Counted from the stretch's first letter, positions 1-8,467 are shown. The stretch is DNA of 14,053 nucleotides from an uncultured Alphaproteobacteria bacterium (GCA_937919435.1 CALFRR010000153.1:1-14053), one strand, 5' to 3'. Numbers and translations: made by a program. The notes: generated from the sequence alone by a model not told the origin.

Positions 1-995
1 CCTGGAACGATCGCCGCAACGTCGAGGCCGCCATCGCCTTCGTGTTGGGCGGCGGCCCGCCGGCCGTATTGGGACGCATCAAGGACCTTCCGACGATCGT
101 CGGCATCGATCGGCAGCTCCTCGTGGGGACCATGGCCTACTCGATGGGCGACGAGGCCACCGCCGCCGCCCAGCTCCTGAAGGACGTCGACGCGCGCAAT
201 CTGCCACCGACCCTGGGTGGACAGATCGCGATGGTCCAGGCGACGCTGCTCCTGCAGACCGATCCGCGGCTCGCCCTCGGCCATCTCGATCTCGCGGCTG
301 CGCTGTCGGCCGGAACGCTGGTCGAGGAGGCGGCGCTGCGCCGATCGCTGGTGGTCGCCGGCGGCATCGGCGACTTCGACCGCCTGCAGTGGGTCACTTC
401 CCGCTATGTCCGGCGCTTCCGCAATTCGGTCTATGCGAGCAATTTCCGCGAGAAGTTCATGGTGGCCGTTTCCCGGCTGAACTTCGGCACCGAAGACCTG
501 CGGTTCGGCCGCCTCGTCGAACTGCTCGATCAGTTCGCTCCCGCCAGCCAGCTCGAACTCTATCTGTTCGTCGCACGGCGGGCGCTGGTCGGCGGCAACC
601 TGTCGGCGGTCAAACAAGCCGCGGCCAAGGCGACCGCGCTGGCCGGTCGGCGGCCCGACGCCTCGGCCCGCGCCCGCTTCTACGGGGCCGCCGCCGACAT
701 CACGTCCGAGCATGCCGATGCGGCCGACGCGGCTTTCGCGACCCTGCTCGATCTCGATCCAGAGCTGTTCTCGGACGAGGACGAGGCGCTTCTCGAGACC
801 GTGCTGGATACGGCACGGCAGATCAGGACGCTCGACGTCCGGGCGAACACCGATCCCTCCGCCGCGCGACCGCCGCAGACCGACGGGGCGGGTACGCCGA
901 GCAGACCCGAGGGAGCGGAAGAACCCGCGAGCGTGAAAGAGGCGCGGGCTCTCCTCGAACGATCCGATGCTGTACTGAAGAGGTTGGAGAAATGA
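1..995 (+). CDS. motC: MotC, periplasmic motility protein (5' end outside the window)
   Basis: This is the C-terminal part of MotC, a periplasmic protein found in rhizobia and relatives that acts with the MotA/MotB stator and is needed for flagellar rotation. The reading frame is already open at base 3 (Trp-Asn-Asp-Arg-Arg-Asn-Val...), so the GTG at 42 is internal and the true start with its signal peptide lies upstream. About 330 residues are visible. Recognisable MotC segments include RRNVEAAIAFVLGGGPPAVL near the start, VEEAALRRSLVVAGGIGDFD and the following YVRRFRNSVYASNFREKF. The last 60 residues are rich in Pro, Ala and Glu and look like a flexible tail. The TGA stop overlaps the ATG of fliK in an ATGA arrangement, which implies translational coupling. 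The identity is supported by the fliK and motE neighbours. Upstream motB would be expected but is not seen. Confidence 0.9.
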   Translation, partial: WNDRRNVEAAIAFVLGGGPPAVLGRIKDLPTIVGIDRQLLVGTMAYSMGDEATAAAQLLKDVDARNLPPTLGGQIAMVQATLLLQTDPRLALGHLDLAAALSAGTLVEEAALRRSLVVAGGIGDFDRLQWVTSRYVRRFRNSVYASNFREKFMVAVSRLNFGTEDLRFGRLVELLDQFAPASQLELYLFVARRALVGGNLSAVKQAAAKATALAGRRPDASARARFYGAAADITSEHADAADAAFATLLDLDPELFSDEDEALLETVLDTARQIRTLDVRANTDPSAARPPQTDGAGTPSRPEGAEEPASVKEARALLERSDAVLKRLEK

Positions 996-2416
996 CCGTC
1001 GCCGTCACCGCGAACCCCGCCTCGATCGCGCCTTCGGGAGCGACCTCCGCATCCGGTGCGACGGACGGCGACGGAGGTGCCTTTTCCGACCTGATGTCGG
1101 GGATGGATCCGCGCCGTGCCGCGACCGGGACCGACACCGGGCAGCGCCGCCGGGCGTCGTCCGCCGAGGTCGGCTCGACCGAACCGGCGAACGGCGAAGA
1201 CGATCCGGGCGATCGCCCGTCCTTCGCTGCGACGGCGACGCGGAAGAAGGAGACTTCGTCGCGCCACGGAGAGGTGCCGCGGGAGATCGACCGAGACGCC
1301 TCGGATCCCTCGGTGGTCCGGCCGGCACCGGGACGCGACGCCGAGGCTCTGGCCGACGTGTCGGTGCACGGCGCCCTTCTCGACGCTCTGTCCGTGTCCG
1401 AGCGAAAGGGCACCGGAGAGAAGAAATCCGAGGGTGAGAAAGGGGCGGACCGGGGGAACCCCGACGCGACCTCCGCCGTCGGTCCGATGGCCGGCGCCGT
1501 GGTCGCTCTGCGGGTGTTGTTGGGAGAACATCGGATCGCCGCCAGCGAGCCCGGTCGTGTCGGCCGGGCCGAACCCGCCGTCGCGCGGCATGCCGGTGGT
1601 TCGGCGCGTGGCGGAACCGCCGGCGCGGACGATGCGGCCGCCCCCGGTTCGATCGAGGGCGGGCCGGATCCGTTCGCCGGGCTGCCGGCGGATGCGGTCC
1701 CCGACCTGTCGTCCGGCAGGATCGGGACCGGTGCGCTGCCGGTCGAGGGGATGCGGCATGCCGATGTCGAGGTCCTGGATCGGGCCACTTGGCTTCCGCC
1801 GGCGATCACACCGGACAATCTGCGGCAGATCACCGACGCGGTGCTGACGGCCGCAAAGGAACCGGCCGGCACGTCCGGCTCGTCGGCTTCGCCCGTCGCC
1901 GCCGCGCTCTCCACCGATCTGCAGAGCGGACTGAAGAGCCACGACGTCGTCAAGAGCCTGACGATCCGGCTCCAGCCCGACGAACTCGGCACGCTGACCG
2001 CCAATCTCCGCCTCGCGGGTGAGACGATGACGCTGCACATCACCGCCTCTCGTTCGGAGACCGCGCAGATGCTGATGGCGGACAAGGACGACCTGGTTTC
2101 GGTCCTGAAGGAGGCCGGACTGACCGCCGGCCACGTGGTGGTGACCATCGCGGATCCGCTTTCCACCGCCGCCGGTGGTTCCGCATCGGGCACCGGCTCG
2201 CAGGGACAGTTCGGTGGGCAGCCGTCGGGCCAGCCCGCGGGTCAGAGCTTCGCCGGAGGGCAGGGGGGCTCTTCCGGAGGCAACCGTCAGCCCGATGACC
2301 GATCCGCCCACCAGAGGAGTTGGCAGGGCGGGAGCGATCCGGCCCCGGGATCGGAAACGCGATCTTCGGAGAGCGTCGATCGCCGGTCGCTTCGTCGGGG
2401 CGACCTCTACCTCTGA
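992..2416 (+). CDS. fliK: FliK (MotD type), flagellar hook-length control protein
   Basis: A 474-residue protein of the FliK family, which measures the hook during assembly and switches the export apparatus from hook to filament substrates. In Sinorhizobium the equivalent gene was first named motD. Residues 1-300 are low in complexity, rich in Gly, Ser, Ala, Asp, Arg and Pro, as expected of the disordered ruler part. Residues about 310-390 form the conserved Flg_hook C-terminal domain, with SLTIRLQPDELGTLTANLRL carrying the typical L-x-P-x-x-L-G signature, followed by MTLHI and the VVVTIADP strand. After this domain there is a further 85-residue tail that begins with a Gly/Gln/Ser-rich repeat-like stretch (about 400-430) and ends basic. 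The ATG was chosen because it overlaps the motC stop. The frame is open far upstream, but that part is the shadow of motC. Confidence 0.9.
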   Translation: MTVAVTANPASIAPSGATSASGATDGDGGAFSDLMSGMDPRRAATGTDTGQRRRASSAEVGSTEPANGEDDPGDRPSFAATATRKKETSSRHGEVPREIDRDASDPSVVRPAPGRDAEALADVSVHGALLDALSVSERKGTGEKKSEGEKGADRGNPDATSAVGPMAGAVVALRVLLGEHRIAASEPGRVGRAEPAVARHAGGSARGGTAGADDAAAPGSIEGGPDPFAGLPADAVPDLSSGRIGTGALPVEGMRHADVEVLDRATWLPPAITPDNLRQITDAVLTAAKEPAGTSGSSASPVAAALSTDLQSGLKSHDVVKSLTIRLQPDELGTLTANLRLAGETMTLHITASRSETAQMLMADKDDLVSVLKEAGLTAGHVVVTIADPLSTAAGGSASGTGSQGQFGGQPSGQPAGQSFAGGQGGSSGGNRQPDDRSAHQRSWQGGSDPAPGSETRSSESVDRRSLRRGDLYL

Positions 2417-2461
2417 GCCGCGGCGCGACCCGCTCGGGCTCGACCACTTCGGAGAAACGGC

Positions 2462-4282
2462 ATGGCCCTGAGCGCGCGCAGAGTGAAGACGATCGAGGCG
2501 GCCACCGCCGCCGCCGAGCGTCTGTTCGGGGCGGAGACGGAGCAGGCCGTGTTCTCCATCCTGTCGGAGATCTGCACCACGGCATCCGACGAGACGCAGA
2601 CGGCAGGCTATTCGGTGACGCTCGACGGGCGGGCGATCCGCCCGATGACACGGTCGGGTCCGCTGGCGGACCGTATCCGGATCTGCGACGTCGAGCGCTG
2701 GCTGATGCGTCGCGGCGCGCCTCCCTCGTCGCTCGGCGCCGCCGAGGACCTGAAGGTCGTCTGGCAGCGCCTGGTCGTGGATCATCGCATCGTCGGCGGT
2801 TTCGTTCTGGCCGGTCCCCGACTGGACGAGGCCGGCCGACGCAGATGCGACCTCGTCGCCTGCCTCGCCGCCGGTGCGATCGTCGGACTGCGGCAGAGGC
2901 GCGCGAACGAGATGCGGCTTCGGCGGCGTGAACGCGAGTTCCATGCCCTGGCGTTCCGGGATCAGCTGACCGGGCTGCCGAACCGACTCCATCTGACGCG
3001 GGATCGGCTGCCGCGTCTGCTGGCCGGACTCGAATCGGGCGAAATCCCGGGTTGTGCCCTGTTCCTGGTCGGCCTGAGGGATCTCGGGCCGATGGCCGAC
3101 ATCCACGGCCGGGCCTTCGGTGACCGCGTTCTCGAGAGCGTCGCCGAGCGCCTGTCTCGCAACAGCCTGCGTGCGGATGCCGTCCTGCGGCTCGGTGAAG
3201 ACGAGTTCGGTGTCCTGTTCGAGCGGTCGCTCGAGAAGCGGGTACTCGCCGCCATCGCCGATCGGATGATCGAGTGGGTGAACGAGCCGGTCCGTCACGG
3301 CGATCGCCTGTTCCGGCCGGAGGCGAGCATCGGCATCGCGCCGATCGCCGCCGCGGGCGCCGCCGAGATCGAGTCGATGCTCGGCGATGCCGGCCTCGCG
3401 CTCCAGGAGGCCCGGAAACAGAAGGCGAGCGCCTTCCGTTTCTTCGAGCCGAGCCTGAGGAGGGCGAAGATCGAACGGTTGGCGCTGGTGGACGATGTCC
3501 GCCGGGCGCTGGCGGCGTGCGAGTTCGAACTCCACTACCAGCCCCAGTTTTCGGCCCGGAACGGACGTCTCGTCGGTTTCGAGGCATTGGCGCGCTGGTC
3601 GCACCCGACCCGCGGGGTGGTGCCGCCCGCGACCTTCGTGCCGCTGATGGAAGAGCACGGGTTGATCGAGAGGTTCGGCGAGTGGGTGCTCCGCACCGCC
3701 TGCGCGGAGGCGCGGTGTTGGCCGGACGACGTGATCGTCGCCGTCAACGTGTCGCCGTCGCAGGTCCACGGCGCGCGCTTTTCGTTGATTCTCGCCGACA
3801 CGCTGCTGCGCAGCGGACTGTCTCCGCATCGCCTGGAGTTGGAGATCACCGAGTCGGTGTTTCTGGTCGACGAGGCACGGACACGGGCCGAACTGGCACG
3901 ATGGAAGACGCTCGGCGTCGGCATCGCGCTCGACGACTTCGGTTGCGGCTATTCGAGCCTCGGCTATCTCGGCGTGTTCCCGATCGACAAGATCAAGATC
4001 GACCGGAGTTTCCTCCACCGGTTCGATCCGCTCCGGCCCGAGGACGATGCCGGCGTCCTGCTGCGCGCGATCATCGACCTCGGCCGTGCCCTCGGCGTCA
4101 CCGTGACCGCGGAGGGCGTCGAGACCCCCGCCCAGCTCGACCATCTCTGCCGCAACGGCTGCACCGAGGTGCAGGGCTTTCTGCTGGGCCGGCCGATGCC
4201 GGCGGTGCGGGCGCGCCGTTTCCTGCGGGACTACGCCGAAGATCCGGCATCCGCACCGACGCAGCGGCAACACGCGCGGTGA
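2462..4282 (+). CDS. GGDEF-EAL protein, predicted c-di-GMP phosphodiesterase with degenerate GGDEF domain
   Basis: A 606-residue cytoplasmic-looking protein with no clear membrane segment. Residues 1-155 are not assigned, though the VGGFVLAG strand and the following helix resemble the end of a GAF-type sensor. A GGDEF domain begins at DQLTGLPNR (167-175), but the metal-binding Asp position reads LVGLRD, the usual I-N-D-x-x-G-H reads M-A-D-I-H-G-R, and the signature is GEDEF (245-249). Cyclase activity is therefore unlikely. The EAL domain (about 345-590) is complete: E374 in FEALARW, N429 in VAVNVSPSQ, E461 in LELEITES, D491 and D492 in DDFGCGYSSL, K512 in KIKIDRSF, and E551 and E554 in AEGVET, with QGFLLGRP near the end. 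It should hydrolyse c-di-GMP to pGpG. The ATG follows GGAG at about 2451-2454. Its place between fliK and flgE suggests a motility role, which is inference. Confidence 0.9.
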   Translation: MALSARRVKTIEAATAAAERLFGAETEQAVFSILSEICTTASDETQTAGYSVTLDGRAIRPMTRSGPLADRIRICDVERWLMRRGAPPSSLGAAEDLKVVWQRLVVDHRIVGGFVLAGPRLDEAGRRRCDLVACLAAGAIVGLRQRRANEMRLRRREREFHALAFRDQLTGLPNRLHLTRDRLPRLLAGLESGEIPGCALFLVGLRDLGPMADIHGRAFGDRVLESVAERLSRNSLRADAVLRLGEDEFGVLFERSLEKRVLAAIADRMIEWVNEPVRHGDRLFRPEASIGIAPIAAAGAAEIESMLGDAGLALQEARKQKASAFRFFEPSLRRAKIERLALVDDVRRALAACEFELHYQPQFSARNGRLVGFEALARWSHPTRGVVPPATFVPLMEEHGLIERFGEWVLRTACAEARCWPDDVIVAVNVSPSQVHGARFSLILADTLLRSGLSPHRLELEITESVFLVDEARTRAELARWKTLGVGIALDDFGCGYSSLGYLGVFPIDKIKIDRSFLHRFDPLRPEDDAGVLLRAIIDLGRALGVTVTAEGVETPAQLDHLCRNGCTEVQGFLLGRPMPAVRARRFLRDYAEDPASAPTQRQHAR

Positions 4283-4587
4283 GTGCTTCCCGTCGTCGGC
4301 TCGCAGCGGCGACTCGATCGGGGGTGCCGCGGTTCGGCCGTGGGTATTCCTGCAATGAACGAGTCGAAGCGGCGATCGATTGCTTAACGAAAGGTTCCGT
4401 GAAGTCTTCGAGAGCCCCGCGCAAGCTTGGCGGCTTAAACATGTCTCATGAAATCAGAGCAACGCGTCGGAGCGGCGCCGGTGATCGAAACCGTTTTGCT
4501 TCGATTTTGAGGAACCGCATTCGGGTGATCGCATCCGTCCGGTGCTTCCGGACCGCCACTCGAATCCGAGCGAGAGGAACCGGACAG
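4283..4587 (+). promoter_or_regulatory. Upstream region of flgE, no gene seen
   Basis: These 305 bases contain no credible gene. The frame of flgE stays open through them, but the protein it would encode has no family character. The region is less GC-rich than the genes around it between about 4370 and 4520. It holds a 19-base motif at 4413-4431 that recurs upstream of motE, followed by GCTTAAAC (4433-4440), which resembles the -10 hexamer region described for alphaproteobacterial housekeeping promoters without a good -35 at the right distance. A 6-bp stem-loop, GTCCGG-TGCTT-CCGGAC (4537-4553), lies in the likely leader shortly before the ribosome binding site. I infer that a promoter for the hook operon lies here, but I cannot place its start site. 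Confidence 0.5.
4413..4431 (+). promoter_or_regulatory. 19-base motif, copy 1, upstream of flgE
   Basis: The sequence fits AGCCCSGCGCAAGYTTGSC and matches a copy at 12065-12083 upstream of motE at 16 of 19 positions, in the same orientation. It ends 156 bases before the flgE start. I saw no third copy in the non-coding parts of the window. A binding site for a flagellar regulator such as FtcR is one reading; part of a promoter is another. This is inference from two copies only. Confidence 0.4.
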
Positions 4588-5853
4588 ATGAGTCTCTACA
4601 GTGCGATGCGGACCGGTGTTTCGGGAATGTCCGCCCAGTCCAACAAGCTGGGTGCGGTGTCGGACAACATCGCCAATGCCAACACCACCGGATACAAGCG
4701 CGCGTCCGCCGAGTTCTCCTCGTTGCTCCTGCAATCGAGCTCCGGTGAATACGATTCCGGCAGCGTGACCACCACGATCCGCCGTGCCATCGGCGACCAG
4801 GGGCCGACCCAGTACACGACCTCGGTGACCGATCTCGCCGTCAGGGGCGACGGCTTCTTCGTCGTGTCCGACGGCTCGGGTACGCCGTTTCTCACCCGCG
4901 CCGGCAACTTCGTGCCCGACAACGACGGCAATCTGGTGAACTCGGCCGGCTATTATCTGATGGGATATCCCACCACCAACGGCACGAGCACGACCGCGTC
5001 GGCCAACAGCTACGCAGGCATGGTGAAGGTCAACATCGCACAGATGTCGCTGGTGGCCAATCCGACGGTCGGCGGGACGTTCAATGTCAATCTCGACTAC
5101 AACGCCGCGGTCGCCACCGCACCTCTGGCTTCCTCCAATGCCGCAGGTGCGAACTACACTTCGAAGTCGTCGGTGACGGCCTACGACAACGTCGGCAACA
5201 AGATCGATCTCGACGTGTACTACACGCGGACGGGCGCGAACACGTGGGAGATGTCGGTCTACGATGCCGCGGGTGCGACCAGTGGCGGCTTCCCCTATGC
5301 GTCGGCGGCTCTGCTGAACACGAACCTGACCTTCGACGTCACGACCGGCAAGTTGACCGGCACGGCCGCGACCACGCCGCTGACCATCGATCTCACTTCG
5401 CTCAACGGTCGCAACGTGCAGCTCGACGTCTCGGGAACGACGATGCTCGCCGCCACGTATCAGGTCACCACGGCGCAGCTCGACGGCAACGCGGCGAGCG
5501 CGGCGAAGTCGGTCGAGATCGGTTCCGACGGCGTGCTCGACGCCGTCTACGACGACGGCACGCGGCTGCATCGGTACAAGATTCCGCTGGCGACCGTGGC
5601 CAGCCCCGACAATCTCAACGCGCTCAGCGGCAACGTCTTCTCCACCAGCGTGACGAGCGGCGACGTCCGGATCGGCTTTCCCGGCGACAGCGGCCTCGGC
5701 ACCATGGTCTCCGGCGCTCTGGAGCAGTCCAACGTCGACATGGCCAGCGAACTGACCGCGATGATCGAATCGCAGCGCGGCTACACGGCCAACTCCAAGG
5801 TGTTCCAGACCGCGGGCGATCTCCTCGACGTTCTGGTGAACCTGAAACGGTAA
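4588..5853 (+). CDS. flgE: FlgE, flagellar hook protein
   Basis: A 421-residue hook protein, exported through the flagellar apparatus and polymerised into the curved universal joint between rod and filament. The N-terminal rod-like segment is canonical: MSLYSAMRTGVSGMSAQSNK followed by LGAVSDNIANANTTGYKR. DLAVRGDGFFVVSD follows, with the FLTRAGNF strand typical of FlgE and the rod proteins. The C-terminal helix SGALEQSNVDMASELTAMIE plus SQRGYTANSKVFQTAGDLLD is also canonical. The middle (about 130-330) is a Thr-, Ala- and Asn-rich surface domain. The ATG is preceded by GAGAGGAA at 4573-4580 with good spacing, and it coincides with the family start, although the frame is open well upstream. 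The length is normal for an alphaproteobacterial FlgE. flgK follows after 63 bases. Confidence 0.96.
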   Translation: MSLYSAMRTGVSGMSAQSNKLGAVSDNIANANTTGYKRASAEFSSLLLQSSSGEYDSGSVTTTIRRAIGDQGPTQYTTSVTDLAVRGDGFFVVSDGSGTPFLTRAGNFVPDNDGNLVNSAGYYLMGYPTTNGTSTTASANSYAGMVKVNIAQMSLVANPTVGGTFNVNLDYNAAVATAPLASSNAAGANYTSKSSVTAYDNVGNKIDLDVYYTRTGANTWEMSVYDAAGATSGGFPYASAALLNTNLTFDVTTGKLTGTAATTPLTIDLTSLNGRNVQLDVSGTTMLAATYQVTTAQLDGNAASAAKSVEIGSDGVLDAVYDDGTRLHRYKIPLATVASPDNLNALSGNVFSTSVTSGDVRIGFPGDSGLGTMVSGALEQSNVDMASELTAMIESQRGYTANSKVFQTAGDLLDVLVNLKR

Positions 5854-5862
5854 CGGACCCTT

Positions 5863-5889
5863 CCGACCCCGGTCGGCGGCGATCCGCCG
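5863..5889 (+). other. Two overlapping stem-loops between flgE and flgK
   Basis: CCGAC-CCCG-GTCGG (5863-5876) and CGGCGG-CGAT-CCGCCG (5874-5889) share bases 5874-5876, so both cannot be fully paired at once. They start ten bases after the flgE stop and end 16 bases before the flgK ribosome binding site. There is no U tract, so neither is a classical terminator. They could protect the flgE mRNA end or modulate read-through into flgK. Confidence 0.4.
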
Positions 5890-5916
5890 CCCGCCAGTAC
5901 CTGCCGGAGCCCCGTC

Positions 5917-7398
5917 ATGAGCCTCTCCCTCGCGTTCGACAATGCCAAGTCCGCATTGGCGGCGACCTCGACCCAGACCGCGGTCGTTTCCCGCAACATC
6001 GGCAACGCCGGTCAGGGCGGGTACACGCGGAAGGCCGCCAATACGGTCACGACCGACAACGGCGGTGTGCGGATCGGCTCGATCGATCGAGCGTTCGACA
6101 CGCCGTTGTTTCTCGAGATGCTCACGAACACCTCGTCCGCGGCCGAGAACGATGCGGTCGTCGCCTCGCTCGATCAATTGGAATCGACGGTGGGCGACAC
6201 CAACGCGACGACGTCGCTGTCGGCGAAACTGGCGGCATTGAAGACCGCTCTGTCGCAGGCCGCGACCCAGCCCGACGACAAGGCACTGGCGTCGGCCGCG
6301 GTCGTCGCCGCCGGAACCATGGCCGACGCTCTGAACCGCACGGGCGATCGGATCCAGGCGACGCGCGCCGATGCCGATCGGCAGATGAGCGACATCGTGA
6401 CGTCGGTCAACGATCTGCTGAAGCAGCTTCAGACGGTCAACGACGCGATCGTGAAGGGCACGGCGCTGAAGAGCGACGTGACCGATGCGCTCGACACGCG
6501 CGATCAGTTGCTCTCGAGACTGTCGGAGAACATCGGCATCCGGGTGGTGCAGAGCGGCGGCAACGGTGTCTCCGTCTACACCGACAGCGGTGTCACCCTG
6601 TTCGATCGGACCCCGCGCAACGTCGCCTTCACCCCCACCGCGGCCTTCGCCGCGACGACCACCGGCAATGCGGTCTATGTCGACGGGGTCGCGGTGACCG
6701 GAGCGCAGGCGGTGATGCCGATCTCCTCGGGCAAGCTGGCGGGTCTCGCCACGGTGCGCGACACGACCGCGCCGACCTATCAGAATCAGGTCGACGAACT
6801 CGCGCGCGGACTCGTCGAAGCCTTCGCCGAGACCGACCAGAGCGGCGGTGGCCTTCCCGCCGTCGCCGGGTTGTTCACCTGGTCGGGAGCGCCGGCGGTT
6901 CCCGCCACGGGAACCCTGTCCGCCGGCATCTCCGCATCGATCCGGGTGGCCGCTCGGGTCGACCCCGATCAGGGCGGCGACGTCGGCCTGCTGCGCGACG
7001 GCAACGTCTCGGGCGCCGGCTCCGCCTATGTCTACAACGCGGCCGGGGCGGCCGGTTTCTCCGCCCGGTTGGAAGGCCTGGTCGACGGCATCGGGGCGAA
7101 CCGCAGCTTTTCGGCGACCGGAACCGCCCTGCCCGCCACCGCCGACCTGAGCGAGTTCGCCGCCACGTCGATGGGCTGGTTCGAAGGGCTGCGCAAGACC
7201 GCGGCAGAGGATCAGACGTACTCGGCGACGATGTTGAGCAAGACGTCGGAAGCCCTCTCCAACGACACCGGTGTCAACATCGACGACGAGTTGGCCAAGA
7301 TGTTGGATCTCGAACGGTCTTATGGAGCGGCCTCGAAGCTTCTGAATGCCGTCGACGGCATGATGAGGACACTTCTCGCCGCAGTAGGAGCCTCGTGA
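5917..7398 (+). CDS. flgK: FlgK, hook-filament junction protein 1 (HAP1)
   Basis: A 493-residue hook-associated protein, the first of the two junction proteins placed between hook and filament. The N-terminus MSLSLAFDNAKSALAATSTQ plus VVSRNIGNAGQGGYTRKAA is the FlgK form of the rod-like segment shared with flagellar axial proteins. Long helical regions (about 70-190, including MADALNRTGDRIQATRADAD and SDVTDALDTRDQLLSRLSEN) are typical of the family. The C-terminal GVNIDDELAKMLDLERSYGA with LLNAVDGMMRTLLAAV matches the usual ending. The start follows CGGAG at 5905-5909. The TGA stop is one base before the flgL ATG, so flgK and flgL are surely co-transcribed and probably coupled in translation. 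Confidence 0.95.
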   Translation: MSLSLAFDNAKSALAATSTQTAVVSRNIGNAGQGGYTRKAANTVTTDNGGVRIGSIDRAFDTPLFLEMLTNTSSAAENDAVVASLDQLESTVGDTNATTSLSAKLAALKTALSQAATQPDDKALASAAVVAAGTMADALNRTGDRIQATRADADRQMSDIVTSVNDLLKQLQTVNDAIVKGTALKSDVTDALDTRDQLLSRLSENIGIRVVQSGGNGVSVYTDSGVTLFDRTPRNVAFTPTAAFAATTTGNAVYVDGVAVTGAQAVMPISSGKLAGLATVRDTTAPTYQNQVDELARGLVEAFAETDQSGGGLPAVAGLFTWSGAPAVPATGTLSAGISASIRVAARVDPDQGGDVGLLRDGNVSGAGSAYVYNAAGAAGFSARLEGLVDGIGANRSFSATGTALPATADLSEFAATSMGWFEGLRKTAAEDQTYSATMLSKTSEALSNDTGVNIDDELAKMLDLERSYGAASKLLNAVDGMMRTLLAAVGAS

Positions 7399-7399
7399 G

Positions 7400-8449
7400 A
7401 TGAAGACGACATACGTATCGGATCTTTCCGTCTCCAACGCCATGCGGCGTTCGACCCGCAGTCTTCATGCCGATCTCGTCAAGGCGACGACCGAGCAGAC
7501 CACCGGTCGATACGACGACATGGGCCTGCAACTGGGAAGTCGGGCCGGCTACAGCGTGCGATTGCAGCAGGACAACTCCTACATGCAGTCGATCATCGAC
7601 ACCAATGCGTTGGTCAAGTCGCGCACCGATGCCTCGCAAGCGGCGCTCGACGCTATCCGTACCGCTCTGGTCGGTTTCAAATCCGATCTGGTGACCGCTC
7701 AGAAGGCCGAGACCGGCGCGAAGACGGCCGAGACCATGGCCGTCGGCAATCTGAAGACGATGGTCTCCCTGCTCAACACGAGTTTCGGTGGCGAATACGT
7801 CTTCGCCGGCGTCAACACCGACGTCCAGCCGGCCGTCGACTTCACCGCCGATCCGCCGCCGGCCAGTGCCACGGCGGTGACCGCCGCCTTCACCGGCTAC
7901 TTCGGTTTTCCGCCGGGGGATCCGCTGGCCGCCGACATCGACAAGGCCCAGATCCAATCGTTCATCGACGGGCCGTTCGCCGCGCTGTTCGACGATCCGG
8001 CCTGGGGGGCCACATGGTCGTCGGCCTCCAACCAGAACGTCCGCAGCCGCATCTCCCCCGACGAGTTGGTGGAGACCTCGGTCAACGCCAACGAAACCGC
8101 GGTGCGCAAGGTCGCCATGGCCTACACCATGGTCGGCGCGCTGGGAGGTACGGCGCTCAACCGGGACGCCTTCTCCGGTCTCGTCGACCGGGCGATTTCG
8201 GTCGCCGGCGAGGGAGTGACGGGGGTCGTCAAGATGCAGGAGCGGCTCGGCATCGCCCAGACGCGCATCGAGGAAGCCAACACCGGCATGAACGCTCAGA
8301 TCGCCATTCTGACCAAGCAGGTCGGCGTGATGGAGGAGGTCGACCCCTATGAGGCGGCGGAAAGGGTCAAGATGCTGACCACGCAGTTGGACACGTCCTA
8401 TGCGCTGACCTCGCGCATCCACCAGCTCAGTCTCCTCAAGTATCTCTGA
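7400..8449 (+). CDS. flgL: FlgL, hook-filament junction protein 3 (HAP3)
   Basis: A 349-residue flagellin-like junction protein that sits between FlgK and the flagellin filament. The N-terminal helix contains MRRSTRSLHADLVKATTEQT and TGRYDDMGLQLG, the latter matching the flagellin/FlgL pattern of a Gly-rich turn after the first helix. SFGGEYVFAGVNTDVQP (about 130-147) is the family's typical G-x-Y-x-F-A-G-x-N turn. The C-terminal coiled-coil helix ends in SYALTSRIHQLSLLKYL. The ribosome binding site GTAGGAG (7384-7390) lies within the end of flgK. A strong stem-loop follows 19 bases after the stop. Confidence 0.95.
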   Translation: MKTTYVSDLSVSNAMRRSTRSLHADLVKATTEQTTGRYDDMGLQLGSRAGYSVRLQQDNSYMQSIIDTNALVKSRTDASQAALDAIRTALVGFKSDLVTAQKAETGAKTAETMAVGNLKTMVSLLNTSFGGEYVFAGVNTDVQPAVDFTADPPPASATAVTAAFTGYFGFPPGDPLAADIDKAQIQSFIDGPFAALFDDPAWGATWSSASNQNVRSRISPDELVETSVNANETAVRKVAMAYTMVGALGGTALNRDAFSGLVDRAISVAGEGVTGVVKMQERLGIAQTRIEEANTGMNAQIAILTKQVGVMEEVDPYEAAERVKMLTTQLDTSYALTSRIHQLSLLKYL

Positions 8450-8467
8450 GCCGCATTCGTCCCCCTC

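Noticed and set aside
42..44. GTG at 42 as the start of motC
   Set aside because: The frame is open to the window edge with MotC-like residues before it, so the gene starts upstream of the window.
680..4273. A 1197-codon open frame on the minus strand opposite motC, fliK and the GGDEF-EAL gene
   Set aside because: Its product is Arg/Gly/Asp-rich with no family character and lies opposite clear genes. Long antisense frames are expected in DNA with GC-rich third codon positions.
4435..7443. A 1002-codon open frame on the minus strand opposite flgE and flgK
   Set aside because: Its Arg/Val/Gly-rich composition shows no known motif, and it is a shadow of two firmly identified + strand genes.
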